This document shows, piece after piece, positions 18,883 to 28,049 of a stretch of 64,000 nucleotides of DNA. The first letter of the stretch is position 1; each line of letters begins with the position of its first letter. The position numbers were made by a program, and so were the translations under genes. The stretch lies in assembly GCF_900141995.1 (NCBI RefSeq), contig NZ_FQZA01000012.1, forward strand, positions 48,477 through 112,476. Reading direction: 5' to 3'. A model generated the notes under the pieces. The model did no database searches, had not been told where the DNA came from, and was given only the letters and a program-made list of their open reading frames with translations. The stretch comes from Palleronia salina (lineage in GTDB: Bacteria; Pseudomonadota; Alphaproteobacteria; Rhodobacterales; Rhodobacteraceae).

Positions 18883-20022
18883 ATGGATTTCGGCCTGAGC
18901 GAGGAGCAGACCGCCATTTTCGACATGGCGAAGGATTTCGGCACGACCGAGATCGCGCCCAACGCGCAGCAATGGGAACGCGACGGCACCATCCCGCGCG
19001 ACCTGTGGCCCAAGGCGGCCGAACTGGGGATGGGCGGTCTCTACGTCAGCGAGGACAGCGGCGGCGTCGGCCTGTCGCGGCTGGACGCCACGCTGGTCTT
19101 CGAGGCGCTCAGCATGTCCTGCCCGTCCGTCGCGTCCTTCCTGTCGATCCACAACATGTGCGCGGCGATGCTCGACCGCTACGGATCGGACGATCTGAAG
19201 GATCGCATCCTCGCGCCGGCCATCACCATGGAAAAGGTGCTGAGCTATTGCCTGACCGAACCCGGCTCGGGTTCGGACGCGGCGGCGCTGAAGACCAAGG
19301 CCGCGCGCACGAACGAGGGCTACGCGCTGACGGGGACCAAGGCGTTCATCTCGGGCGGGGGCTATTCCGACGCCTATATCGTCATGGCCCGCACTGGCGA
19401 GGACGGCCCCCGCGGCATCAGCGCCCTGGTGGTCGAGGATGGCGCAGACGGGCTGTCCTTCGGCGGGCTCGAGGACAAGATGGGCTGGCGGTCGCAACCC
19501 ACGCGGCAGGTGCAATTGGACAATTGCAACATTCCGGCCAGCAATCTGCTGGGCGAAGAGGGCAAGGGTTTCAGATATGCGATGTCGGGGCTTGACGGCG
19601 GGCGGCTGAACATCTCGGCCTGCTCGCTCGGTGCGGCGCAGGCCGCGCTCGACATGACCATCGCCTACATGCGCGACCGCGGCGCCTTCGGGCAGAAGCT
19701 GACCGACTTCCAGGCCCTGCAATTCCGCCTGGCCGATCTCGAGATCGAGCTTCAGGCCGCGCGCACGTTCCTGCGGCAGGCCGCCTGGATGCTCGACCAG
19801 GGCGACCCGCGCGCCACGAAGCATTGCGCCATGGCCAAGAAATTCGTGACCGAGGCCGGCAGCCGCATCGTCGACCAGTGCCTGCAACTCCACGGCGGCT
19901 ACGGCTACCTGGCCGATTACGGGATCGAGAAGCTGGTCCGCGACCTGCGGGTGCACCAGATCCTCGAAGGCACGAACGAGATAATGCGCCTGATCACCGC
20001 CCGGAGCCTCATCGCCCAATGA
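18883..20022 (+). CDS. Acyl-CoA dehydrogenase, probably isobutyryl-CoA dehydrogenase
   Basis: 379 residues, FAD flavoprotein that oxidises isobutyryl-CoA to methacrylyl-CoA in valine degradation. Visible motifs: YCLTEPGSGSDA (FAD/substrate signature), DRGAFGQKLTDFQALQF, and the catalytic base Glu362 in ILEGTNEIMR. Isobutyryl specificity is inferred from the next two genes (hydrolase and mmsB) and from mmsA; short/branched-chain relatives cannot be excluded. The stop overlaps the next start by four bases (ATGA). Confidence 0.9.
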   Translation: MDFGLSEEQTAIFDMAKDFGTTEIAPNAQQWERDGTIPRDLWPKAAELGMGGLYVSEDSGGVGLSRLDATLVFEALSMSCPSVASFLSIHNMCAAMLDRYGSDDLKDRILAPAITMEKVLSYCLTEPGSGSDAAALKTKAARTNEGYALTGTKAFISGGGYSDAYIVMARTGEDGPRGISALVVEDGADGLSFGGLEDKMGWRSQPTRQVQLDNCNIPASNLLGEEGKGFRYAMSGLDGGRLNISACSLGAAQAALDMTIAYMRDRGAFGQKLTDFQALQFRLADLEIELQAARTFLRQAAWMLDQGDPRATKHCAMAKKFVTEAGSRIVDQCLQLHGGYGYLADYGIEKLVRDLRVHQILEGTNEIMRLITARSLIAQ

Positions 20023-21053
20023 CCGACACACTGATCCGCAAAACGGGCCGCGCGGGCCGCATCACCCTGAACCGGCCCAAGGCGCTGAACGCCCTGACCC
20101 ACGAGCAGGTGCTGTCGATCGAGGACGCGCTGGACGCATGGGCGACCGACCCCGAGGTGCGGCTGGTCGTGATCGACGCGGCGGGCGAAAAGGCGTTCTG
20201 CGCGGGGGGCGACATCACCGCTCTCTACGACGCCGGGCGCGCGGGCGACCTCGAGGGCCCCCGCCGGTTCTGGCGCGAGGAATACCGCCTGAACGCGAAG
20301 ATGGCGACATATGCGAAGCCCATCGTCACCTTCATGCAGGGCTTCACCATGGGCGGCGGCGTGGGCATCGGCTGCCACGCGAGCCATCGGGTCGTGGGCG
20401 ACGGCAGCCGCATCGCCATGCCCGAATGCGGCATCGGCCTTGTGCCGGACGTGGGCGGATCGTTCCTGTTGGCGCGCGGGCCGGGCTTCCTGGGCGAATA
20501 CCTGGGCACGACCGCGCACCGCATGGGCCCTGCCTGCGCCATCCGCGCGACCTTTGCCGACCATTACATCCCCGAAGACCAGTGGCCCGAACTCATCGCG
20601 GGGCTGGAGGAAGACGGCATCGTCCAACTGGTCGCCGACCGCGCACGGGACCCGGGCGAAAGCCCTCTGACCGCGCTGCAGGACCGGATCTACGCGCATT
20701 TCGGCAAGGACAGCATGGCCGAGATCGCATCGAGCCTCGAATCCGAGGACAGCGATTTCGCCCGCGATGCGCTGAAGGCGCTCTCTCGCGTCTCGCCCCT
20801 GTCGGCCTGCGTGACCATCGACCTGGTGCGCGCGGTGCGGGCGAAGCTGACGATCCACCATGCGCTGGAGATGGAATACCGCTTTACCCACCGCGCGGTG
20901 GAAAAAGGCGATTTCCTCGAAGGCATCCGCGCCGCCGTGATCGACAAGGACCGCAATCCGCGCTGGCAGCACGACGGCATCGCCGATGTCGCGCAGGCGC
21001 GGATCGACGAAATGCTCGCGCCCCTCGGCGCATCGGAGGAGGAAACCACATGA
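20019..21053 (+). CDS. 3-Hydroxyisobutyryl-CoA hydrolase (crotonase superfamily)
   Basis: 344 residues, longer than ordinary enoyl-CoA hydratases (about 260) and the right size for the hydrolase. Oxyanion-hole segments FCAGGD (60-65) and FTMGGGVGIG (109-118), then PECGIGLVPDVGGSFLLARGPG with Glu136 and Asp144 as the expected catalytic acids; the C-terminal EGIRAAVIDKDRNPRW is characteristic of the hydrolase. Releases free 3-hydroxyisobutyrate for MmsB. Start overlaps the previous stop and its own stop overlaps mmsB, giving a tightly coupled trio. Confidence 0.92.
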   Translation: MTDTLIRKTGRAGRITLNRPKALNALTHEQVLSIEDALDAWATDPEVRLVVIDAAGEKAFCAGGDITALYDAGRAGDLEGPRRFWREEYRLNAKMATYAKPIVTFMQGFTMGGGVGIGCHASHRVVGDGSRIAMPECGIGLVPDVGGSFLLARGPGFLGEYLGTTAHRMGPACAIRATFADHYIPEDQWPELIAGLEEDGIVQLVADRARDPGESPLTALQDRIYAHFGKDSMAEIASSLESEDSDFARDALKALSRVSPLSACVTIDLVRAVRAKLTIHHALEMEYRFTHRAVEKGDFLEGIRAAVIDKDRNPRWQHDGIADVAQARIDEMLAPLGASEEETT

Positions 21054-21922
21054 AGATCGCGTTCATCGGATTGGGCAACATGGGCTTGCCCATGGCCCTG
21101 AACCTGGCCCGCGCAGGCCACGACGTCACCGGCTTCGACGTGGCGGGCGTCACCTCGGACGCCTTCGCCAGCGCCGCTTCGGCGGCCGAGGCGGCCCGGG
21201 GCACGGCGGTGGTCATCACGATGCTGCCCAATGGCGACATCCTGCGCGCCGTCGCGGACGAGGTCATTCCGGCGATGGACCAGGGCGCCGTGCTCCTGGA
21301 CTGCTCGACCGTCGACGTGGCCTCGGCCCGCGACGTGGCCGAGCGGGCGCGCGCGGCGAGGCTGGGCGCGCTCGACGCGCCGGTGTCGGGCGGCACGGGC
21401 GGCGCCGAGGCCGGCACGCTGACCTTCATGGTGGGCGGCGACGCGGACGCCTTCGAGACCGCCAAGCCGCTGTTCGAGATCATGGGCCAGAAGGCCGTGC
21501 ATTGCGGCGCGTCGGGCAACGGCCAGGCGGCCAAGATCTGCAACAACATGATCCTCGGCATCACCATGATCGGCACCTGCGAGGCCTTCGCGCTGGCCGA
21601 CAAGCTGGGGCTGGACCGGCAGGCGATGTTCGACGTGGTCAGCACGTCCTCGGGGCAATCGTGGTCCATGAACACCTATTGCCCCGCCCCCGGCGTCGGC
21701 CCGAAAAGCCCCGCCGACAACGACTACAAGCCCGGCTTCGCGGCCGACCTGATGCTGAAGGACCTGCGGCTGGCCCAGCAGGCGGCCGAGCAGGCGGATG
21801 CCGACACGCCGCTGGGGGCGGCGGCGCGGGACCTTTACGCCGCTTTCGTGGACACCGAGGATGGCGCCGGTCGCGACTTTTCGGCGATGCTTCCACGCTT
21901 CGAGGGGCGCGGCCGCGGATGA
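21050..21922 (+). CDS. mmsB: 3-Hydroxyisobutyrate dehydrogenase
   Basis: 290 residues; NAD-dependent oxidation of 3-hydroxyisobutyrate to methylmalonate semialdehyde, the substrate of MmsA. Rossmann motif GLGNMG at 7-12, substrate-binding DAPVSGGTGGAEAGTL, and catalytic Lys162 in GNGQAAKICNN. The ATG overlaps the upstream stop (ATGA). The stop codon lies at the foot of a terminator-like hairpin. Confidence 0.95.
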   Translation: MKIAFIGLGNMGLPMALNLARAGHDVTGFDVAGVTSDAFASAASAAEAARGTAVVITMLPNGDILRAVADEVIPAMDQGAVLLDCSTVDVASARDVAERARAARLGALDAPVSGGTGGAEAGTLTFMVGGDADAFETAKPLFEIMGQKAVHCGASGNGQAAKICNNMILGITMIGTCEAFALADKLGLDRQAMFDVVSTSSGQSWSMNTYCPAPGVGPKSPADNDYKPGFAADLMLKDLRLAQQAAEQADADTPLGAAARDLYAAFVDTEDGAGRDFSAMLPRFEGRGRG

Positions 21923-21986
21923 GGGGGCGCCGCCCCCTCTTGGCCTGACGGCCAATTCACCCCCGGAGGTATTTGCGGAAAGATGA
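21921..21986 (+). terminator. Hairpin plus Rhodobacterales-type intergenic repeat after mmsB
   Basis: Starting inside the mmsB stop codon: stem GAGGGGGC/GCCCCCTC with a three-base loop (21921-21939), then a second small stem TTGGCC/GGCCAA (21940-21955), then CCCCCGGAGGTATTTGCGG and AAAGATGAAG. I recognise the last part as an intergenic sequence that recurs in many Rhodobacterales genomes after genes (CCCGGAGTATTT...AAAGATGAAG). Probably a terminator. Confidence 0.55.
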
Positions 21987-22066
21987 AGTCGGGGGACGCG
22001 ATACTGGCCCTTGGGACGGCGCTGGGGTAAGAGGCGCGAAAATCACCCTGACCGGAGCAGCCTCTC

Positions 22067-23794
22067 ATGGAGCGCATCCTGATCACCTCGGCGATCCCTT
22101 ATATCAACGGGATCAAGCACCTGGGCAATCTCGTCGGCAGCCAGCTGCCCGCCGATCTTTTCGCCCGCTACAACCGCGCGCGCGGGCGCGAGGTGATGTT
22201 CCTCTGCGCCACCGACGAACACGGCACCCCCGCCGAGCTGGCGGCGGCCAAGGCCGGCAAGCCGGTGGACGAATACTGCGCCGAGATGTGGCAGGTGCAG
22301 AAGGACCTGAGCGACGGCTTCGGGCTGAGCTTCGACAAGTTCGGCCGGTCGTCGTCGGAGCAGAACAAGGCGCTGACCCAGTATTTCGCAGGCCGCCTGT
22401 TCGAGGCCGGGCTGATCGAGGAACGCTCGGAAACGCAGGTCTATTCCCATGCCGACGGCCGCTTCCTGCCCGACCGCTATATCGAGGGCACCTGCCCCAA
22501 TTGCGGCTACGACCGCGCGCGCGGCGACCAGTGCGAGAACTGCACCAAGCAGCTCGACCCCACGGACCTGATCGACCCGCGCAGCGCGATCTCGGGTTCG
22601 ACCGAGCTCGAGCAGCGCGAGACCAAGCACCTCTACCTTTTGCAAAGCCGGATGCGCGACCAGCTGCGCGACTGGATCACCTCCAAGACCGACTGGCCGG
22701 TGCTGACCACGTCCATCGCGAAGAAATGGCTCGACGACGGCGACGGGTTGCAGGACCGCGGCATCACCCGTGACCTGGACTGGGGCGTGCCCGTGAAGCG
22801 CGGGACCGAGGACTGGCCCGGCATGGAAGGCAAGGTCTTCTATGTCTGGTTCGATGCACCCATCGAGTACATCGCCGCCGCCCACGAATGGGCCGACGCG
22901 CGGGGATTGTCGCAAAAGGACTGGTATCGCTGGTGGCGCACCGACCGGGGCGCCGAGGATGTCCGGTACGTGCAGTTCATGGGTAAGGACAACGTGCCGT
23001 TCCACACCCTCAGCTTCCCCACGACGATCATGGGGACGAACGGCGTCGGGCACGAGACCTGGAAGCTGGTCGATTACATCAAGTCTTTCAACTACCTGAA
23101 CTACGATGGCGGCCAGTTCTCGACCAGCCAGGGCCGCGGCGTGTTCATGGACCAGGCCCTGTCGATCCTGCCCGCCGATTACTGGCGCTGGTGGCTGCTG
23201 CGCAATGCGCCCGAAACATCGGACGCCGAGTTCACTTGGGAAAGCTTCCAGGGCGCGGTGAACAAGGACCTCGCCGACGTGCTGGGCAACCTCGTCAGCC
23301 GCGTGACCAAGTTCTGCCGCTCGAAATTCGGCGAGGAGGTGCCGTCGGGCGGCGTCAACGGCGAGGCCGAGGCGCGGTTGATCGGCGACCTGCAAACCCG
23401 GGTCGAAACCTATACCCGCCACATGGAAGATATCGAGATCCGCAAGGCCGCGTCCGAGCTGCGCGCGATCTGGGTGGCCGGAAACGAGTACCTGCAATCC
23501 ACAGCACCCTGGGCCGCCTACAAGGAAGACCCCGAGCGGGCGGCGGGGATCATCCGGCTGTCGCTGAACCTGATCCGGCTCTACGCCGTTCTGTCGGCGC
23601 CGTTCATCCCGAACGCGTCGAAGACCATGCTCGAGGCGCTGAATACAGACGACGCCTGGCCCGACGACGTGGCCGCGGCCCTCACCCACCTGCCCGAGGG
23701 CCACGCCTTCACGGTGCCCGAGAACCTGTTCGCCAAGATCACAGACGACCAGCGCGACGCGTGGGCCACGCAATTCGCGGGCCAGCGCGGCTAG
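22067..23794 (+). CDS. metG: Methionyl-tRNA synthetase
   Basis: 575 residues; charges tRNA-Met in the cytoplasm. HIGH-like motif HLGN at 18-21, zinc-knuckle cysteines in [26 protein letters not shown] in the active-site region, and the KMSKS equivalent FSTSQ at 351-355, a variant found in a recognised MetG subgroup. It lacks the C-terminal tRNA-binding (EMAP-like) extension. Ribosome site GGAG upstream. Convergent with the SecA-like gene after 88 bases. Confidence 0.96.
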   Translation: MERILITSAIPYINGIKHLGNLVGSQLPADLFARYNRARGREVMFLCATDEHGTPAELAAAKAGKPVDEYCAEMWQVQKDLSDGFGLSFDKFGRSSSEQNKALTQYFAGRLFEAGLIEERSETQVYSHADGRFLPDRYIEGTCPNCGYDRARGDQCENCTKQLDPTDLIDPRSAISGSTELEQRETKHLYLLQSRMRDQLRDWITSKTDWPVLTTSIAKKWLDDGDGLQDRGITRDLDWGVPVKRGTEDWPGMEGKVFYVWFDAPIEYIAAAHEWADARGLSQKDWYRWWRTDRGAEDVRYVQFMGKDNVPFHTLSFPTTIMGTNGVGHETWKLVDYIKSFNYLNYDGGQFSTSQGRGVFMDQALSILPADYWRWWLLRNAPETSDAEFTWESFQGAVNKDLADVLGNLVSRVTKFCRSKFGEEVPSGGVNGEAEARLIGDLQTRVETYTRHMEDIEIRKAASELRAIWVAGNEYLQSTAPWAAYKEDPERAAGIIRLSLNLIRLYAVLSAPFIPNASKTMLEALNTDDAWPDDVAAALTHLPEGHAFTVPENLFAKITDDQRDAWATQFAGQRG

Positions 23795-23882
23795 ACCGGG
23801 TCGACCGCGACAAATCCATAGCGACCCACGCGCAGGCGGCGCATCGGGGCATGGCGAAGGCGAGGGCCATGGCCCCACGCGA

Positions 23883-25895
23883 TCAGCCGTGTTCGGGGCT
23901 GGCGATGGCCGACAGGCGCGCGACGTCGCGTTCCGCCTCGAATTGCTGGCGCCGGCTGGCCGCCGATTGCGATTCCGCCCGCGCCTGCATCGCCCGGCGG
24001 AGCAACCGCGCGGCCAGCGGCCCCGGCAGCCCCTGCGCCAGGCGCGATACCAGCGGTGCAAACCGGAGATAGAGGGGGTCGTCGCGCGCGACGATGTCCT
24101 CGCAGGATCCGGGATCGTCCTGGCGTCCCGAGCGCCCGTAGAGCTGACGGTCGACCCGGCGACTCTCGTGGTGTTCCGTCAGGATGACATGCAGCCCCCC
24201 CGCCGCCCGCGCGGCGGCGTCGGGCACGATGTCGGTGCCGCGCCCGGCCATGTTGGTGGCCACGGTCACCGCACCCGACCGGCCCGCATCGGCGACCAGC
24301 GCGGCCTCGTCCGCATCCTGGCGTGCGTTGAGAACCGTGTGCCCGATGCCCGCCCGCGTCAGCGCCGCGGCCACGGCCTCGGACGCCGCGACCGTGCGCG
24401 TCCCGATCAGCACGGGTCGTCCCCGGGCCACCATCTCGCGCGTGGACGCCACGATCGCCTCGTATTTCGCCGGTGCCGTCGCGCACAGCCGCACGCCCAG
24501 GAAGCGGCGGCGCGACCGGCGGTGCGGGGGCACCGCCACGGTGGCCAGGTCGAAGAAGCTGCGCATTTCGGCGGCGATTTCCTGGCCGGTGCCGGTCATC
24601 CCCGACATGCGCAGGTACTGGCGATAGAAGCGCTGGTAGGTGATACGCGCGATGGTAACCCGCAAGGCCGTGGGCGGCAGGCCCTCTTTCACCTCGATGC
24701 ACTGGTGCAGGCCGCCCTCCCAACTGCGATCGGGCATGGGGCGGCCGGTGGCCTCGTCCACGATGACGACCTTGGGCGTTCCATCCTCGGGGTCGGTCCC
24801 GAGGATATAGTCCCGGTCGCGCTGGTAGAGATGCAGGGCCTGCAGCGCCTGGCGGACGCGCTCCTCGCGCGCCGCTGCGACCTGCCACAATCCGCCCAGG
24901 GGGCGCGCCCGCTCACCCAGGGTCGCACGCCCTTCGCCGGTCAGGCGCACCCGCCGGCTTTGCGCCTCGATGAACCAATGGGTCTCGTCGACCAATCCGC
25001 GCGCCAGTCGCAGCGCGGCCACGTAGGGCGCGGGATCGGGCGGCGCATCCTCGGACGCCGAGATGATCAGGGGGGTCGATGCCTCGTCGGCGAGCACGCC
25101 GTCTGCCTCGTCCACGATGACGAAATGCAGCCCGCCCAGGATGGTCCGCGCCGGCGGGCGGGCTCCGGGCGCACCTATGGCGCGCCGCAACAGCCGCCGG
25201 GCATGGCTGCGGACCGGACCCATCGCGACCACGTCCTTGAGATAGTCGAACGCGATCTCGGTGTTGTTGGCGTATAGCACGTCGCAGGCGTATTGCGCCG
25301 GCCGCGCCTCGGGCGCCGTGTCGCCGGTCACCAGCCCCAGTGTCAGCCCCAGCCGGGAGAACAACGGGCGGGCCGTTTCCGCGTCGCGCGCGGCGAGATA
25401 GTCGTTCACGGTCGCAACATGGGGTCGCATGCCGGCCAGCGCGGCGGCGCCCGCGGCCAGGGCGGCGGTGAACGTCTTGCCCTCGCCCGTCGCCATTTCC
25501 AGCATGGTGCCGCGCAACAGAAGGATCGCGCCCGAGACCTGCACCGGGCGCGGGCGCATGTCGCGTTCGTGCATGGCGGCGGCGGCGACCACCGCGATGG
25601 CCGCATCCAGGTGATCGGGGCGCAATCCGTCGGCGGCAATGGCGCGCCGGATCTCGTCGGCCCGAGCGCGCAGGTCCGCCGGCGACAGCCCCGCGGCGGC
25701 GTCCAGCAAACGGTAGACCCGGTCGATGCGGCGGCGGTGACGCAGGCGCCGGGGGCCCGCGGCGGCCAACCGGCCGCGCAGCGCGCGCAGGCTGCGATCG
25801 GTCCAGTTCATCCTGGGCACCGCGCGCTGCGGGTACGGGCGCAGGATCCGCTCGGCCGGGGGCGCGATGCGGGTCTTCGACAGCATCGCGATCAC
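23883..25895 (-). CDS. SecA-like translocase ATPase, short accessory form
   Basis: 670 residues against about 900 for housekeeping SecA. DEAD-motor motifs are intact: Walker A MATGEGKT (134-141), NDYLAARD (164-171), VDEADGVLADEASTPLIIS (from 261), VDEATGRPMPDRSWEGGLHQ, MSGMTGTGQE, VATNMAGRGTDI and YGRSGRQDDPGS. The C-terminal zinc-binding tail and most of the helical scaffold/wing region after the second motor domain are missing; the sequence ends soon after ARAESQSAASRRQQFEAERDVARL. The N-terminus is Arg-rich. A GTG start at 25895 overlaps the upstream stop (GTGA); an ATG at 25886 is the alternative. Last gene of the giant-protein operon, so I infer it powers export of that protein. Confidence 0.9.
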   Translation of the reverse strand: MIAMLSKTRIAPPAERILRPYPQRAVPRMNWTDRSLRALRGRLAAAGPRRLRHRRRIDRVYRLLDAAAGLSPADLRARADEIRRAIAADGLRPDHLDAAIAVVAAAAMHERDMRPRPVQVSGAILLLRGTMLEMATGEGKTFTAALAAGAAALAGMRPHVATVNDYLAARDAETARPLFSRLGLTLGLVTGDTAPEARPAQYACDVLYANNTEIAFDYLKDVVAMGPVRSHARRLLRRAIGAPGARPPARTILGGLHFVIVDEADGVLADEASTPLIISASEDAPPDPAPYVAALRLARGLVDETHWFIEAQSRRVRLTGEGRATLGERARPLGGLWQVAAAREERVRQALQALHLYQRDRDYILGTDPEDGTPKVVIVDEATGRPMPDRSWEGGLHQCIEVKEGLPPTALRVTIARITYQRFYRQYLRMSGMTGTGQEIAAEMRSFFDLATVAVPPHRRSRRRFLGVRLCATAPAKYEAIVASTREMVARGRPVLIGTRTVAASEAVAAALTRAGIGHTVLNARQDADEAALVADAGRSGAVTVATNMAGRGTDIVPDAAARAAGGLHVILTEHHESRRVDRQLYGRSGRQDDPGSCEDIVARDDPLYLRFAPLVSRLAQGLPGPLAARLLRRAMQARAESQSAASRRQQFEAERDVARLSAIASPEHG

Positions 25896-28048
25896 AGCAC
25901 GATCCGCCCCGACAGCGCCCGGCGGGCCGCGTCGATCCAGCGGGGCGCCAGGGGGCGCCAGGGATGGACCAGCTTGACCTGCGCGCGGCCGCCGATCGGC
26001 GCGTCGAGATCGGGCGGCAGGCGGGCGTCGTAGACGAAGATCCGCTCGGTCGGGCGCAGCGATTGGCCCTCGGGCACGGCCGGGACCGGTCCGCCCATGG
26101 AGCGGGCCAGAAGGGGCGACGGCAAGTCGAACCCACCCGTTGACACCCGACCGGCGAAACGCGCCGCGTGGGTCTCGGTCCGACCGGGCATGCGGATTTC
26201 GACCCGCGTCACGCCGCGTTCGATGGCGGCCGCCTGTGCCTGGAGCGCCACCAGGCGCACGGTGTTGGCACTGCCCGGCAAGACGTGACCCAGGAGGGTG
26301 CCGCGCTGCACGTGGCGGCCCACCAGGTCACGCGGCGGCCGCAGGGGGCGGAACCGGCCGTCGACGCCCGCGCGCAGGGTCCGGTCCGCCTCGGAGGCGC
26401 GTTCGCGATCCAGCGCCGCGCGGGCATCATCCCGTCCGATCTCGGCCAGCCGCGCGGCGCCCGGCCCCTCGAGCCGGGCCTGCGTCAGGATCAGCGCCGC
26501 TTCGTCCAGCCGCGCCTCGAGCGCCCGGGCACGGGCCTGCTCGAGCGGATCGGCGAGCGACATCAGCGGCGCACCGGCCGCGACCGTGGCCCCGGCCTCG
26601 GCGTGGACCGCTTCGATCCGGCCTTCGGCCGAGGCGACGATCGCCGCGCCCTCGGGCGGGCGGACGACACCCTGCGTCCAGCTGGCATGGGGCAGAGGGA
26701 CCAGCGTGAGGAACAGCGCCACCGCCGCGGCCCCGCCCAGGGTCAGCCCCAGCGCGCGGGCCCGGGTCCGGCGCAACAGGGGCGAGCGGTAGACATGCCA
26801 AAGCCCCTTGCCCACCGGACGCAGCAGCGACAGCGTCAGAGACCACAGCGCCAGCACCAGCCCCAGCAGGAAGAAATGCGAGGCGACGTAGAGCCCGATC
26901 CACAGCGACAGAAGCACGCGATAGATGAACGCCGCCGGGGCGTAGACCGCGAAGGCCAGCGCCTCGCCCCGGCTGATCCTGCGATTCGGCAGATCGCGCG
27001 CGCCGAAAACATGCCGGTTCACCCAGTCGCCCCAGGCCCGGTTCGCCCGCTGCGCCAGGTTGGGCAGGCCCAGCAGATCGGTCATCACGAAGTAGCCGTC
27101 GAATTTCAGCAACGGGTTGCCGTTGACCAGCACGGTCGAGACGCCCCCGACCAGCATCACGTTGAACAGCAGGGCCCGCCACGGACCGGGATCGGCCTCG
27201 CGCCACAGCAGGAACGCAACGGCGGCCAGCGCCGTCTCGACGATGATGCCGGCCGCCGAGACAGACGCCCGCGCCCAGCGGCTGTCGAGCTTCGCGGTCT
27301 CGGTCGCGTCGACATAGGGGACCGGCATGAACACCAGCAGCATGATCCCGAATTCGGGGATGGCCACGCCGTGGCGTCTTGCGACCCAGCCATGGCCCAG
27401 CTCGTGCAATGCCTTCATCAGAACGTAGGTACCGGCAACCGTGGCGATGCTTCCGGCAGTCCAGACCTGGTCGCTGATCGCGCCGGCGATGGCGGCGCTG
27501 TCGGCCAGCGCCAGGGCGCCCGCGTAGACCAGAAGCGCCAGCCACAGACACAGGCCGACCGGTCCCAACAGCGGGCGCACCAGCGGCTGGGTCAGCGCCA
27601 GCATCGGCGTGGGATCGAACAGCGGGATCCGTGTGGAAAGCGGCCCCATGAGGTTCTGCTTCAGCAGCTTGCGGTCCAGCTTGCCGCGCCGCTCGGCCCG
27701 TTCGGCGATGTCGGGGGCGATGTCGGCCTGGACCAGGTCCTGCCCGTGCAGTTGGCTGAGCAGGCGAACCGTCTCGTCCTGGGTCGGCGCGGCCTCGCCC
27801 ATGCTGTCGACCAGCGCACGCCATGTCTCGTCCAGCGGTGTCTGCCCGTCGAAGCCCTGCACGAGCCGCATGGCCGCGACGCTCAGCCGGTGGGACCGCC
27901 CCGTCAGCGGATCGAAAACCAGGTAATGCGACCCGCCCGGACCGCGCCGCCGTTCGATCCGCAGATGCGGTGACAAGCGCGGCGCCAGCTGCGAGACGCG
28001 ATACCATTGGTCCGACAGGAACGGACGGTCTGCGGTCATGCCCGCCAT
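25892..28048 (-). CDS. PqqD-like / M50 site-2-type protease / HlyD fusion membrane protein
   Basis: 718 residues. Residues about 20-110 look like a PqqD-type peptide-binding winged domain (FDPLTGRSHRLSVAAMRLVQ). The membrane part carries the M50 zinc motif HELGH (215-219) and the third-ligand motif NPLLKFDG (311-318, Asp317), within several hydrophobic helices. After a further helix near 430-450 comes a HlyD-like adaptor region with a biotinyl/lipoyl-like hammerhead (GRIEAVHAEAGATVAAGAPL), coiled-coil and barrel parts. It starts one base after the GAF-HlyD stop and overlaps the SecA-like gene. Inferred role: inner-membrane protease and adaptor in export or maturation of the giant protein. Confidence 0.9.
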   Translation of the reverse strand: MAGMTADRPFLSDQWYRVSQLAPRLSPHLRIERRRGPGGSHYLVFDPLTGRSHRLSVAAMRLVQGFDGQTPLDETWRALVDSMGEAAPTQDETVRLLSQLHGQDLVQADIAPDIAERAERRGKLDRKLLKQNLMGPLSTRIPLFDPTPMLALTQPLVRPLLGPVGLCLWLALLVYAGALALADSAAIAGAISDQVWTAGSIATVAGTYVLMKALHELGHGWVARRHGVAIPEFGIMLLVFMPVPYVDATETAKLDSRWARASVSAAGIIVETALAAVAFLLWREADPGPWRALLFNVMLVGGVSTVLVNGNPLLKFDGYFVMTDLLGLPNLAQRANRAWGDWVNRHVFGARDLPNRRISRGEALAFAVYAPAAFIYRVLLSLWIGLYVASHFFLLGLVLALWSLTLSLLRPVGKGLWHVYRSPLLRRTRARALGLTLGGAAAVALFLTLVPLPHASWTQGVVRPPEGAAIVASAEGRIEAVHAEAGATVAAGAPLMSLADPLEQARARALEARLDEAALILTQARLEGPGAARLAEIGRDDARAALDRERASEADRTLRAGVDGRFRPLRPPRDLVGRHVQRGTLLGHVLPGSANTVRLVALQAQAAAIERGVTRVEIRMPGRTETHAARFAGRVSTGGFDLPSPLLARSMGGPVPAVPEGQSLRPTERIFVYDARLPPDLDAPIGGRAQVKLVHPWRPLAPRWIDAARRALSGRIVL

Positions 28049-28049
28049 G

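Noticed and set aside
23863..23874. Palindrome GGGCCATGGCCC between metG and the SecA-like gene as a terminator
   Set aside because: Has no loop and no T-run; such short GC palindromes are expected by chance at this composition.
23883..25895. Housekeeping secA
   Set aside because: Too short (670 residues), no zinc-binding tail, and located as the last gene of the giant-protein operon.
25892..28048. Ordinary RND or ABC efflux component
   Set aside because: The HELGH and NPLLKFDG zinc motifs and the PqqD-like N-terminus mark an M50 protease fusion; no RND pump or ABC exporter gene is adjacent.
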